From assembly GCF_034140825.1 (NCBI RefSeq), contig NC_089036.1, positions 4,776,001 through 4,840,000 on the forward strand: 64,000 bases of DNA. Direction: 5' to 3'. The notes under the pieces were generated by a model. It worked only from the letters and a program-made list of their open reading frames with translations, was not told the origin of the DNA and searched no databases. This stretch comes from Oryza sativa Japonica Group (Eukaryota; Streptophyta; Magnoliopsida; Poales; Poaceae). Of the stretch, positions 23,274 through 34,623 are shown in pieces; the first letter of the stretch is position 1; each line of letters begins with the position of its first letter. The translations under genes were made by a program, and so were the position numbers.

Positions 23274-23956
23274 TGTAAGGTTATGGATAACATATACCTA
23301 ATAGTAATCAACTAAGCTTGGCGGGGCTCATCATATACCAAGTCCTATATGGAATCATACCACGTATATAGAAGGAGTTCCGGATAAGGAAGAACAAGTA
23401 GAGTTCTACATGGAAACTGTAAGAACTACTCGGATTGTATGCATATTGGTCTCCTAGTTCTACTTGGACAATGGGACATCTATGGGTATAAATACAAGAC
23501 CCATTAGGAGGAGAGGGAGAGGGAGAGAGACGAAGACAACATCTGTCAGAATAGACACCAATACACGCCGCCGGACATCAACATCAGAAATAAGCCTAGA
23601 CATACCCAATCTGGCGCCTACGGAGGATGACAAGAGGGATCTGGCGCTATCTCTAATCTTGCCGGGTACTTATTCAAGGAGGAAGACTACCCTGTCGTCG
23701 ACAACGTGTTGGTGTTCCATGCTGCCAAGTTGACGACAAGTAGATAGGTTATCTCAAATATTGTACTTGTGTAATTCTGATGAATAAGAGCAACATCGGC
23801 TTTGGCCAACAGGAGTAGGGTTATTACCTGATTCTGATGAATAAGGGGTCCGAACCTGTATATACTCCGTCTCTTTTACCTCAATCTCGCATATACCCTG
23901 GTACCAATGATCACCTTACTATATAAATACAGTAGTCGTGATCTAAAACATTGACA
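23274..23956. mobile_element. second solo-LTR-like insertion (683 bp, fossil)
   Basis: It begins TGTAAGGTTATGG and ends AAACATTGACA, flanked by AGATT/AGATC. The sister block at about 28610 continues from GGATATAGATCC without it. It contains a TATA-like GGGTATAAATACAAG at about 23485. There are no coding domains. Confidence 0.7.
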
Positions 23957-23984
23957 AGATCCGATCATTGTATCCATAAATTGA

Positions 23985-24259
23985 TATACACAGGTAATAG
24001 ATAGATAGATAGATAGTGGATAGAGAACCAATCTCTATACACAGCCAAGATAGGTAGATATAAATAGATAGATTTAGTTTTGATAATGGATAGAGATATT
24101 GCCCCTACGTTCACAAGTGGATATACACATAAAAGATAGATAGATAATGGATAGAGAACCAGTCTCTATACACAGCCAAGATAGGTAGATATAGATAGAT
24201 AGATTTAATTTTGATAATGGATAGAGATATTGCCTCTGCGTTCACAAGTAGATATACAC

Positions 24260-24299
<40 letters not shown>

Positions 24300-24490
24300 T
24301 GAACGGAGTACAATCTCTATACACCGCCAAGATAGGTAGATATAGATAGATAGATTTAATTTTGATAATGCATAGAGATATTGCCTCTGCATTTACAAGT
24401 GGATATACACATAAGAGATAGATAGATATGGATGGATTTAATTTTGATAATGGATAGAGATATGGTCTCTATATTTATAAGTGAATATAC
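23985..24490. repeat. minisatellite of about 125-bp units with GATA microsatellites
   Basis: About four units repeat GATAGATAGA runs, AGAGAACCAGTCTCTATACA, CAAGATAGGTAGATATA and TTTTGATAATGGATAGAG. The corresponding array of the sister block (28630-28930) has fewer units, so copy number has changed since duplication. Confidence 0.8.
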
Positions 24491-25021
24491 ACAATAATAA
24501 ATAGAAAGATAAGAGATGATCTATGTGGCGCCTCCACCTCAAGATGACGTCAAATAAAATGTATTTTTATGGAGACTTTAACAAGACAACTCAAACAGTG
24601 CTCTCCGTTTGTTTTTTTTCCTTCTTCAAATATATATATATATATTCTCGTGTAATAAAAAAATATTAATACATTCGACTTATTTTTAAGCGAACTCTAT
24701 TTAATAGACACTTGCCCAATCATATATATAGCCATCATAAATACATATATATCTTCTCGTGTAGTTAATAAAATACTTATACACTCTATATTAATAAAAT
24801 ATTAATACATATTTATCTTCTCCCTCTTCTTCACTAGCTAGACACCTGTCCAACCATATAGTGGTGTATTAACTATGTGCCAATGTTCTCCAAGAGTCCA
24901 GGTTGGAAGTCTCTGCTGTCACTAACCCTCTCCAGTGTATAAATAGCCGGGTGCATCTCCTCCATGGCACTCACCTCACCACACACCACTCCACCATCAC
25001 TCACAGCCACCACCCGCCGCC
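24491..25021 (+). promoter_or_regulatory. upstream region of the 25022 P450 with shared repeat and TATA box
   Basis: From 24640 this region repeats the CACTTG-CCAA-CAT array found before the 18800 gene. TATAAATA at 24938-24945 is the conserved TATA box, 84 bases before the ATG. The extra length relative to the sister lies in the 5' UTR (CACCACTCCACCATCACTCA). Confidence 0.7.
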
Positions 25022-26806
25022 ATGGAGCAGGTCTCGTGCTTCGCCGCCGCCGCCGCCGCCGTCCTCGTTGTTCTCTCGCTCGCTCGCATGCTCCTCGCGC
25101 CGCGCAGGGAGTGGGACGGGCTGAACCTGCCGCCCAGCCCGTCGCGGCTGCCGTTCATCGGCAGCTTCCACCTCCTCCGCCGCAGCCCGCTCGTCCACCG
25201 CGCGCTGGCCGACGTCGTGCGGCAGCTCGGCGCGCCGCCGCTCATGTACATGGAGATCGGTGAGGTCCCGGCCATCGTCGTGTCGTGCGCCGACGCGGCG
25301 CGCGAGATCATGAAGACGCACGACATCAACTTCGCGTCGCGGCCGTGGCCGCCGACTGTCCAGAAGCTGCGCGCGCAGGGGAAGGGCATCTTCTTCGAGC
25401 CCTACGGCGCGCTGTGGCGCCAGCTCCGCAAGATCTGCATCGTCAAGCTGCTCAGCGTCCGCCGCGTCAGCTCGTTCCACGGCGTCCGCGAGGAGGAGGC
25501 CGGCCGCCTCGTCGCCGCCGTCGCCGCGACGCCGCCGGGACAGGCCGTGAACCTCACCGAGCGGATCAAGGTGGCCATCGCGGACACCACGATGCGCCCC
25601 ATGATCGGTGAGAGGTTCGAGAGGCGGGAGGACTTCCTCGAGGTCCTCCCGGAGATCGTCAAGCTCGCCTCCGGGTTCAGCCTCGACGACCTGTTCCCGT
25701 CGTCGTGGCTCGCCGGCGCCATCGGCGGCTCGCGGCGAGGCGGTCAACCGGGCGTCCTACGAGCTGGTGGACAGCGCCTTCCGCCAGCGGCAGCAGCAAA
25801 AGGAGGCCATGGCCGCGCCGCCGCCTGACATCGCCAAGGAGGAGGAGGATGACTTGATGGATGAGCTCATCAGGATACACAAGGAAGGTAGCCTCGAGGT
25901 GCCTCTTACTGCCGGCAACTTGAAAGCTGTCATCCTAGTAAGTAACTTTGCTACTGCTCTTAATGTTCATAGATAAGTTTTCTACTATTATGATTGTTCA
26001 GATAAGAATTTTCTGCTACTCTGAATTTGTTGAAGAAAAACAGTTCAGATCACAAATTAAATTTCAGATGGGTAATATATACACACACACTTGCATATTG
26101 TCTTTAACTTGATGTAGCATATCTATTTTCCTTAGTTTTTTATCAGGTCAAAGTTTCACATATGTTGCATTTTGTCATTTTATAGGAGCTCTTTTGTGCG
26201 GGAAGTGAGACATCCTCGAATGCGATCCAATGGGCAATGTCAGAGCTGGTGAGGAACCCAAAAGTGATGGAGAAAGCACAGAACGAGGTGCGAAGCATCC
26301 TCAAAGGGAAGCCCACAGTGACTGAGGCCGACATGGTAGACCTAACGTATGTGAAGATGATTGTCAAGGAGACTCATAGGCTGCATCCGGTATTGCCATT
26401 GCTCACCCCAAGGGTGTGCCAGCAAACTTGCCAGATCATGGGGTATGACGTGCCCCAAGGCAGTGTCATATTCATAAAGTCGTGGGCAATAATGAGGGAC
26501 CCCAAACATTGGGATGACGCCGAGACATTCAAACCAGAGCGGTTTGAGGATAGTGAGATCGATCTCAAGGGCACAAACTATGAGTTCACTCCATATGGGG
26601 CCGGACGCAGGATCTGCCCTGGCTTGGCATTAGCCCAGGTCAGCATAGAGTTCATCCTCACCATGCTGCTCTACCACTTTAACTGGGAACTCCCTAACGG
26701 GGCAGCACCGGAGGAGTTGGACATGACTGAGGACATGGGCCTCACCATCCGAAGGAAGAATGATCTCTACCTGCTCCCAACTCTTCGTGTGCCTCTTACC
26801 GCATAG
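25022..26806 (+). pseudogene. CYP71-type P450 pseudogene (8-bp deletion in exon 1)
   Basis: This is the sister of the intact 18800 gene. Exon 1 is 25022-25937 and exon 2 26186-26806. Exon 1 is 916 bp, exactly 8 bp shorter than the sister's 924 bp: between 25732 and 25733 the sister has CAGCGCCG and this copy does not. The frame is lost after LAGAIGGSR, about residue 237, and is later open in another register ([20 protein letters not shown]). Exon 2 is uninterrupted with ETHR and PERF, but two normally conserved positions differ: the I-helix start reads [10 protein letters not shown], and the haem loop reads [10 protein letters not shown], with Tyr for the usual Phe. The loss therefore looks recent in exon 1, with relaxed constraint in exon 2. 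Confidence 0.85.
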
Positions 26807-27517
26807 CACCTACCTTCCTCAATGTGCGCAATCAGTATCTATGCTTGTGATGCCTCTACATAAGATCTTACAAAATGTACCTCGCCACTCGTGGCTGCCT
26901 TAATAAACTCTCCTTGTTTTTCAATGTTTGATTTTCTTAATAAGGTTATGTGTTTCTTTGTTGTGATTTGTGGCACTACGATTTATTTATCGAAGAATCA
27001 AAGGAATTAAATAGTTAAATGTCTCCAATGGTTGGCAGCTAACTATTGTAGTGTAAGTGATTCCGAAGAGCCGACAACGTATACACGAACGCGAGTCGCG
27101 AGATTGCCGGCTTTGCAACCGCTCGCCGCGCATAACGTGTCCTCAGGATCAACACTGCGCAGGATAAAACCTCTATTCTTCTAATATATTAACGTGCAAT
27201 TCTTGTGTGCGTTAAAAAAAAACACTACGCAGGATAGCATCCGCCGCCGTACGTCGCCCGTCAGTCGTTCATCCTGTCTAGCTCGTTTCAGGCAGCCGAT
27301 CAGTTCCATCTGCTGCCGCATCCGCGCATCCGAGTGCCTTGCCGAGTTCCGTCGGCCGTGTAGCGTAGCGCTGTCGCCGAGCGTCCGCGCGAGTGCTAAC
27401 TGTTGCAAGCCTGAAACTGCAGCTGCTAAACTGCACTGAGGCCTGAATCCTAACGATCAAGAAGAGGTGAGAGCAGCAGGCAACAGCAACACCACCAACG
27501 TTGCCATCGCCAATTGA
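26807..27517. other. 3' flank of the sister block, then GC-rich unassigned DNA
   Basis: 26810-27130 matches the flank of the 18800 gene. 27220-27420 is moderately GC-rich with short frames on both strands; no domain was recognised. Confidence 0.5.
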
Positions 27518-27664
27518 GGCCTTGTTTAGTTCACCCCTAACTACTCCAAACTTCCGACTTTCCATCACATCACATCACACCACATCACATCCAAAACTTT
27601 TCTACACACATAAACTTCTAACTTTTCCTAAACTTCCAACTTTTTTCAGGAACTAAACACAGCC
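27518..27664. mobile_element. Tourist/Harbinger-like MITE (147 bp)
   Basis: The ends GGCCTTGTTTAGTTC and GGAACTAAACACAGCC are inverted repeats flanked by TGA on both sides. The interior has CACATCACATCACA repeats. It is absent from the first duplicated block. Confidence 0.75.
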
Positions 27665-27734
27665 TGAATTGCAAATTTGTTTTCTATGTTGCCATCTGCA
27701 CTGCACGTCTGCACCTTGCTATGTTTTTCTTTTA

Positions 27735-27899
27735 GAGAAGGGTATTTTCTACCCGGCATCTACATCCAACCGGATATATACGGCCATTGAAATAGGGAAC
27801 TTAGCCCCGCAAACAACCCAATCTGAAATTCACTCCATAGGAGATTTGAACTCAGGACCTTGAGTACTACTCAGATCACTGTAACCACTAGGCTACATG
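27735..27899 (-). mobile_element. tRNA-derived SINE
   Basis: On the reverse strand the 5' end reads TGTAGCCTAGTGGTTAC. It has an A-box-like TAGCCTAGTGG (27885-27895) and a B-box-like GAGTTCAAATC (27843-27853) 31 bases apart, the internal Pol III promoter layout of plant SINEs of the Au/OsSN type. The tail region ends near CCCTTCTC. The exact family is not certain. Confidence 0.65.
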
Positions 27900-28199
27900 G
27901 TTAATAGGTTTGTTCGTTTCTCTTGTTAATTCTTCACAGAGTTCAAAGCCTCAGAGGATGAACTTGGAGATGGAAAGTTGAACGATACTACGCTAGTATG
28001 TTCAATCCACATGTTGTATGGGCTATTTTTTTCTTTTTTTTGGGGGGGGAGGCATGTTGGAATATACACACATGTTGCTACTGTTAACAATATAGAAGTG
28101 AAAGCTACATAATTTCAAAGAGAAAAATGCCCAGATCAAGCAGAAAAATTTGAAATATAATAACTAGAGGATTCTCGTGTATAATTTCACACAAAGGTA

Positions 28200-29646
28200 G
28201 GTAAAGGTATAATTAGATTTGAAATACAACTCTTATCTTCTATTTTTATAAATAGAAGTATGCAATTATAATATCTACATGAAAATAAAAACAAATTTGA
28301 ATTTCTTACTCAATTGTAATTTGTATATAGAGGCATTTTATAAATACAAATAGATTCGATATACGACTCTTAGCTTCTATTTTTATAAATAAAATTGTAT
28401 TTTGTACACAACTATATTGAACAATCTATACAGAGGTATAATTTGAACAATATAATTTAATGGCCAGGATCTTTCTTTTATTCTTCGATTAATATGAGAA
28501 TTTTTAGCCTCCAAAAGAAACGTGTTGCCTCCATTTTTTTTCTATTTTTTAATATAATAGATATATCGATAGATATAAACAAGTAGGTTTATTTTTTAAT
28601 AATGGATATAGATCCAACCTCCGTAACAAAAAATGGATATACACAGTTAATAGATAGATAGATAGATTGATTGATTGATTTATTTATTTATCATAATGCA
28701 CAGAGAACCAGTCTCTATATACAGTCAAGATAGGTAGATATAGCCCTCGCAAAAAAAAAAGATAGGTATAGATAGATAGATTTAATTTTGATAATGGATA
28801 GAGATATTGTCTCTGTGTTCACAAGTGAATATACACTAAAGTTAGATAGATAGATATGGATGGATTTAATTTTGATAATGGGTAGAGATCCGTTCTCTAT
28901 ATTTATAAGTGGATATACACAAAAAAAAAAAGATAGATAAGAGATGGTCTATGTGGCACCTCCACCTCAAAACGACATCAAATAAAATGTATTTTATGGG
29001 GACTTTAGCAAGGCAACTCAAGCATTACTGCTCTCTCCTTTTGTTCATTTTTTTCTTCTTTAGATATATGAAGTAAGCAATTTGTATGTTTTTCTCTCTG
29101 TTTGATTAATTGAGATGGAGATATATATAGCATCCATTTGTGGCACATTACATGGGATTGAGAATTAGATTTTCGAGCGGTACTATGTTTACAGTTCAAT
29201 TCCCCCACATGAAAACGAGATATTTCAAATTCCCCAAATTATGAGATGTAAATACATGGCCTCAAAAGCAGCAAGAAAACACAAGGATAAGTACAGTGTC
29301 CGGGCCGTTGCAAAAATCTTAGCCTCTTATGATATCTGCCGTTGCCATCTCAATTCAGTGGGCACCGCTCGCGGCGCCACCGCATGACGAGACAACGCGG
29401 TTTCCGTGGCGTGTAGCAGCAGGCAGCAGCAGCAGCCAGCCTCGAGCTCATCTGCAATGGCGCCCCGCGCCAAGACGGCGCCGCCGTGCGCCGTGCATCG
29501 ATCTTGCAGATGAAACGGCTCTCTTTGTCATCTCATCTCCATCGCCTCGTATATATCTGTTCCCTAGCCTAGCTAGCTAGCTATCCTGCATTGCATTGCA
29601 CTCGCGTTCGCGTACTTACGTTGTCGTCGTCGATCATCTGATCACC
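28200..29646. other. duplicated flank with GATA microsatellite, then promoter region of the 29647 P450
   Basis: 28200-29000 corresponds to 22880-24540 of the first block without its two solo LTRs. A GATA-rich minisatellite lies at about 28630-28930. 29330-29520 is a GC-rich patch without recognised content. GTATATAT near 29549 could serve as a TATA element about 98 bases before the ATG. Confidence 0.5.
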
Positions 29647-31502
29647 ATGTACGACGCCGTCGCCTGCGTCGTCGCCGTCGTCGTCGTCGTCGTCTTCGCC
29701 ATGCTTTGGGTGAAGCTGGCGAGGAGTGGTGATGGTGGTGGTGGTGGTAGTGGTGGCGTGAGGCTGCCGCCTGGGCCGTGGCGGCTGCCGGTCATCGGGA
29801 GCCTGCACCACGTGGTGGGCGACCGGCTCCTCCACCGCTCCATGGCGCGCATCGCGCGCCGGCTCGGCGACGCGCCGCTCGTGTACCTGCAGCTCGGGGA
29901 GGTCCCCGTCGTGGTGGCCTCGTCGCCCGGCGCCGCGCGCGAGGTCACGCGGACGCACGACCTCGCGTTCGCCGACCGGGCGCTCAACCCGACCGCGCGG
30001 CGGCTGCGGCCCGGCGGCGCCGGGGTGGCGCTCGCGCCGTACGGCGCGCTGTGGCGTCAGCTCCGCAAGATCTGCGTCGTCGAGCTCCTCAGCGCGCGCC
30101 GCGTCCGGTCGTTCCGCCGCGTCCGGGAGGAGGAGGCCGGCCGCCTCGTGGGCGCGCTCGCCGCCGCCGCCGCGTCGCCCGGCGAGGAGGCGGCCGTCAA
30201 CTTCACCGAGCGGATCGCGGAGGCCGTCTCGGACGCGGCGCTGCGCGCCATGATCGGGGACAGGTTCGAGCGGCGCGACGAGTTCTTGCAGGAGCTCACC
30301 GAGCAGATGAAGCTCCTCGGCGGGTTCAGCCTCGACGACCTGTTCCCGTCGTCGTGGCTGGCGAGCGCCATCGGCGGCAGGGCGCGGCGAGCGGAGGCGA
30401 ACAGCAGGAAGCTCTACGAGCTCATGGACTGCGCCATCCGGCAGCACCAGCAGCAGCGGGCGGAGGCCGCCGTGGTAGACGGCGGCGCCGGCGTCGAGGA
30501 CGACAAGAACCAAGACCTCATAGACGTGCTCCTGAACATACAGAAACAAGGGGAGCTCGAGACGCCTCTCACCATGGAACAAATCAAAGCTGTTATCCTT
30601 GTAAGTAAAATTGACACCTGTCGTATTAAAAGCAAAGTAAAATATATCTACTCTCTTCATCCCAGAGTAACAGGTTCAGATTAAGTGTACTATAATATAT
30701 CATATCTCGTATGAGATTGATTTATTTTAGGACGGAGAGAGTATGTGCTATCATGGTGGATTATATTTGCTCAATTAGATGGTACAGCTCTCAAATCTTT
30801 GTAGTATTTTTCATTCGATCTTTTAACTTTTTATAGGATCTCTTTAGTGGAGGTAGCGAGACATCGGCGACTACGCTTCAATGGGCGATGTCGGAGCTAA
30901 TAAAGAACCCAATGGTTATGCAAAAGACACAAGCCGAGCTACGTGACAAACTTAGGAGAAAGCCAACTGTGACAGAGGATGATTTGTCTGGCTTAAAGTA
31001 TGTAAAGCTCATTATTAAGGAGACCCTAAGGCTTCACCCTGTGGTACCACTGCTTGTCGCAAGAGAGTGTCGTGAATCATGTAAAGTCATGGGGTATGAT
31101 GTTCCAAAAGGCACCACTGTATTTGTTAACGCGTGGGCTATCGGCAGAGACCCAAAGTACTGGGATGACGCTGAGGAGTTTAGACCAGAACGGTTTGAAC
31201 ACAGTACTGTTGACTTCAAGGGCATAGACCTCGAGTTCATACCGTTTGGCGCAGGACGAAGAATATGTCCTGGTATGGCATTCGCAGAAGCAATCATGGA
31301 ACTTCTGCTTGCTGCGCTGCTCTACCACTTTGACTGGGAACTCCCTAATGGAATGGCAGCGAGCGAGCTGGATATGACAGAGGAGATGGGCATCACCGTC
31401 CGGAGGAAGAATGACCTTCACCTCCGCCCCCATCCTCCGTGTGTTGTAAGGTCAAACTTCCGTAGTTTTGTTGAGAGAGAGAGAGAGAGGCACTTCGTGT
31501 AG
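29647..31502 (+). CDS. CYP71-type cytochrome P450, open frame with altered C-terminus (539 aa)
   Basis: The exons are 29647-30600 (318 codons) and 30837-31502, with a phase-0 intron of 236 bp. The start MYDAVACVV follows ATCACC. Seen are a valine-rich anchor (~5-19), PPGP hinge (41-44), WRQLRKIC, a glycine-shifted I helix SGGSETS, ExxR (380-383), PERF (435-438) and [10 protein letters not shown] with Cys462. The last ~17 residues after HLRPH are unlike any sister and run into a GA-repeat-encoded RERER tail. The C-run at 31427-31431 has five Cs where the 33939 sister has four; with four, the end would be RPILRVL and TAA at 31447-31449. A 1-bp insertion therefore lengthened the C-terminus, downstream of all catalytic motifs, and activity may persist. 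The tandem sister of this gene is the decayed 33939 locus. Confidence 0.8.
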
Positions 31503-31820
31503 ATAAATAAAATGGGTTACAATATGATTTCATATAATAGGGGAAAGTTTTAAGACTAGAAACTTCAGTATTAAATGAGTCAGAAAAAAGTTGGTGCATC
31601 GACAAGTTTCATTCTTAAGACATTCTAGCTCTGTGATGACCTCGATGGAACCATACTACCATAGAGATTTGTGTTTTGAAACTGGAAGCTAGCTGGATTA
31701 TGCTGTTCGAGAAATGCATACAATTTTCCACGATAAATACATTAAATCTGAGCAGCAAAATCTGTTTTACACACTATTACATACGGTTAGAGTAATTTTG
31801 CTGTCATCGACAGCCATTTA

Positions 31821-32048
31821 GGCTGTGTTCTTCCCCAACTTTCGCAACTCACCTTCCTCGTGTTTCACGTGCACGCTTTTTAAAATGCTAAACGGTGTGC
31901 TGCAAAAGGTTTATATACGAAAGTTGCTTTAAAAAATCATATTAATCTATCTTTTTAAAAGTAAATATTTAATTAATTATAAGAAAATATGGTACTCCGT
32001 TTTGCGTGCGTGGGAGGTGAGTTTCCAACTTCACATCCGAACACAGCC
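31821..32048. mobile_element. Tourist/Harbinger-like MITE (228 bp)
   Basis: Perfect 10-bp ends GGCTGTGTTC / GAACACAGCC are flanked by TTA direct repeats (31818-31820 and 32049-32051). No coding capacity. Confidence 0.8.
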
Positions 32049-32462
32049 TTAGTAGTCTTAGTATCTCAGGTATTAGTATGGACCAAAATTTATTTATAAC
32101 GAATATAAAGTATCTTATGGTAAAAAAGATAAAATCCCCCATATGATTAAAATTAATAGCTCTATAATGGTATACGTAATACTCGTCGACATAGGACTGA
32201 AACCATAAAACACTGTAGTATGTTTGTATGCTTCCCCATTTATACTTTGATTTTAACAAAGCAACCGAACTAGGGTCAAAATTTCGGAAACCCACCCACC
32301 CACACCCCACCCAAAACCCCCTCTGGAAATTATTTCGGCCGATTTTTTTTTGGATATTTCATGGTTTTATGTATTTGGCAAATGTTGTTAAAATTTCAAA
32401 TTATTTCGGATAGAATAACTAAAAATTGAGAAACTTCAGTATCCGATACAAATACCGAAAAT

Positions 32463-32691
32463 CTCTCCGTTTTATATTATAAGTTGTTTGACTTTTTTTC
32501 TAGTTAAACTTTATTAAGTTTGATAAGTTAAAAAAAACAGCAACACCTAAAATATCAAATTATTTTCATTAATTATAACATTGAATATATTTTAATAATA
32601 TGTTTGTTTTGTGTTGAAAATAGTACTATATTTTTCTATAAACTTATCAAACTTTAACTTAGAAGAAGTCATAATATAAAATAGAGGGAGT
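32463..32691. mobile_element. Stowaway/mariner-like MITE
   Basis: The ends CTCCGTTTTATATTATAAG and TAATATAAAATAGAGGGAG are inverted repeats. The interior is AT-rich with TTGACTTTTTTTCTAG and matches the MITE in the intron of the 33939 pseudogene. Confidence 0.75.
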
Positions 32692-32754
32692 AATTTGAAC
32701 CCCGAACCAAAGTAGACAAGTAGTGCCTCACCTTGTTTGGAGTAGCATGTACTA

Positions 32755-32900
32755 CGATCCCTCCGTCCCAAAAAAACAACTCAACCTATGAGGGGATGTG
32801 GCTCTTCCTAGGACAACGAATTTGGATAAAGCGTAGCCCAAATTCATTGTATTAGGAGTGGTCAAATTCTCTTCTAGGTTGAGTTTTTTTTTAAGACGTG
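32755..32900. mobile_element. Stowaway-like MITE, right end eroded
   Basis: The left end CCCTCCGTCCCAAAAAAAC pairs with GTTGAGTTTTTTTTTAAGACG at the right; the final GAGGGAG is missing. CAACTCAACC and its complement sit just inside. Confidence 0.6.
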
Positions 32901-32910
32901 GACATGGAGC

Positions 32911-33705
32911 CAAGGTTGTCAGTATCTCGATTCGTATCCTAGTATCTTACGATACTACGATCCTACCAAGCCGAAACGATACCGATCCCACCTAGTATCC
33001 TATTTTTATACTATCGCGATCCTACTATTCATTACTATACGATCCTACGAAATCTTAGGTGGTATTCTGATTCTACGATTCCTACGATACTACAAAATAT
33101 TATTTAAAATAGCATGGTTTGAAAATAATGTAAATAAATATGCTCAAATTTATATAAAAATCAGTTCAATATATCAAAATCAACGTGGTTTCTCTTAATA
33201 AATGTCTCTATTTGTATGACATATATCATTACTATATTTTCTTTATATAGAATGGCTATATATAATTAATGTAAATATTAATTAAGCTTAAAAAAAGAAA
33301 ATCTCATAGTATCCCGATACTACGTTACGATTCTACGATACGATATTACTTTGAGCAAAACGTTACTCTCTCCATTCTAAATTGATCTACATATTTTATA
33401 GGTACACCAAGACCAAGAAAAACTAATAACTCTCTCATACTATATTTACTTTAGCAACAAACTCGATGCATACACCATCCCCAATATTTTCTAAGCCAAT
33501 AGCAAATCAAGATATTGCATGTGGGATATAAATACTTGTGTGAATACATGCATCAATGTCCATTTACTCCAATGCACAAATAACGAATAGACTTAATAAA
33601 CGAATATAAATATGTAGATCATTTAGAAATAACATCAAAAGAATCTATATATAAATCAATTTGGAATGGAGAGAGTACTACGTAGTATCCGATAGTGACA
33701 ACCTT
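32911..33705. mobile_element. Mutator-type MITE with 9-bp duplication, carrying a nested Stowaway
   Basis: The ends CAAGGTTGTCAGTATC and GATAGTGACAACCTT are inverted repeats. A perfect 9-bp ACATGGAGC duplication flanks it (32902-32910 and 33706-33714). The interior is full of CGATACTA/TACGATCCTA palindromic motifs. Confidence 0.8.
33366..33675. mobile_element. nested Stowaway-like MITE
   Basis: The ends CTCTCTCCATTCTAAATTGA and TCAATTTGGAATGGAGAGAG are inverted repeats with TA on each side. It lies wholly inside the 32911-33705 element. Confidence 0.75.
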
Positions 33706-34410
33706 ACATGGAGCAAAGCATGGGCCACCTCGAGATGACTAGCACCGGGAATTGAAGCAGTGAGCCCGTACCTACCTATCTACTACTACTATATGCCACT
33801 CCAAATACTCGCAGAATTAAACGGTAGTCTTTGTCACTTAATTGGCGCCGAAGCCTCATATATACTACGTATGTGTTAACCTTGCGAAGCTGCAATGTTG
33901 CACTTGCACTGCACTCGCCTCGCCGCGATCTGATCGCCATGGATCACGTCCTCGCCTGCGTCGGCATCCTCGTCGCCTTCACGCCGCTGTTCCTCCTTGC
34001 CGTGCTCCCGCTCAAGCTGACGAACGGCGGCGACGGGGTGAAGCTGCCGCCTGGCCCGTGGCGGCTGCCGGTGATCGGGAGCATGCACCACCTGATGGGC
34101 GAGAGCCTCGTCCACCGCGCCATGGCCGACCTCGCGCGCCGGCTCGACGCGCCGCTCATGTACCTCAAGCTCGGGGAGGTCCCCGTCGTGTTGGCCTCGT
34201 CGCCGTGCGCCGCCCGCGAGATCATGCGGGCGCACGACGTCGCGTTCGCGAGCCGGCCGCTGAGCCCCACCGTGCGGCGGATGCGCCCCCCCCCCCCCCG
34301 GCGACGGCAGCTCCGCAAGATCTGCGTCGTCGAGCTGCTCAGCGCGCGCCGCGTCCGGACGTTCCGCCGCGTCAGGGAGGAGGAGGTGGCCCGCCTCGTG
34401 GGCGCGCTCG

Positions 34411-34510
34411 TGTGTTTGGCCCATGTGGCCCAGAAGTGGTTGTATAGTGGTGGTTTAGTACCACCTTGAAAGTTTAGGTGGGTTAGGATCTGCTTATAAG
34501 CCTTGGTGCT
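34411..34510 (+). other. foreign 100-bp filler inside the pseudogene, resembling a snRNA/7SL-type promoter
   Basis: This stretch has no P450 coding match. It contains TTTAGTACCACCTTG, then about 24 bases, then CTTATAAGCC. In plants, a TCCCACATCG-like upstream element placed about 25 bp before a TATA box is the promoter form of Pol III snRNA and 7SL genes. The match to the upstream element is imperfect, so this is a suggestion only. Confidence 0.3.
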
Positions 34511-34623
34511 GCGCCATGATTGGGGCCAGGTTCGAGAGGCGCGACGAGTTCTTGGAGGGGGCTCGCCGAGCAGGTGAAGTGTTGTTGGCCCAACCGGGAA
34601 AAAGCCTGATGAAAATTCAAATT

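Noticed and set aside
34411-34510. tRNA-like sequence (GTTGTATAGTGGTGG)
   Set aside because: No B box and no cloverleaf could be formed; the snRNA-promoter resemblance is only slightly better and is listed as tentative.
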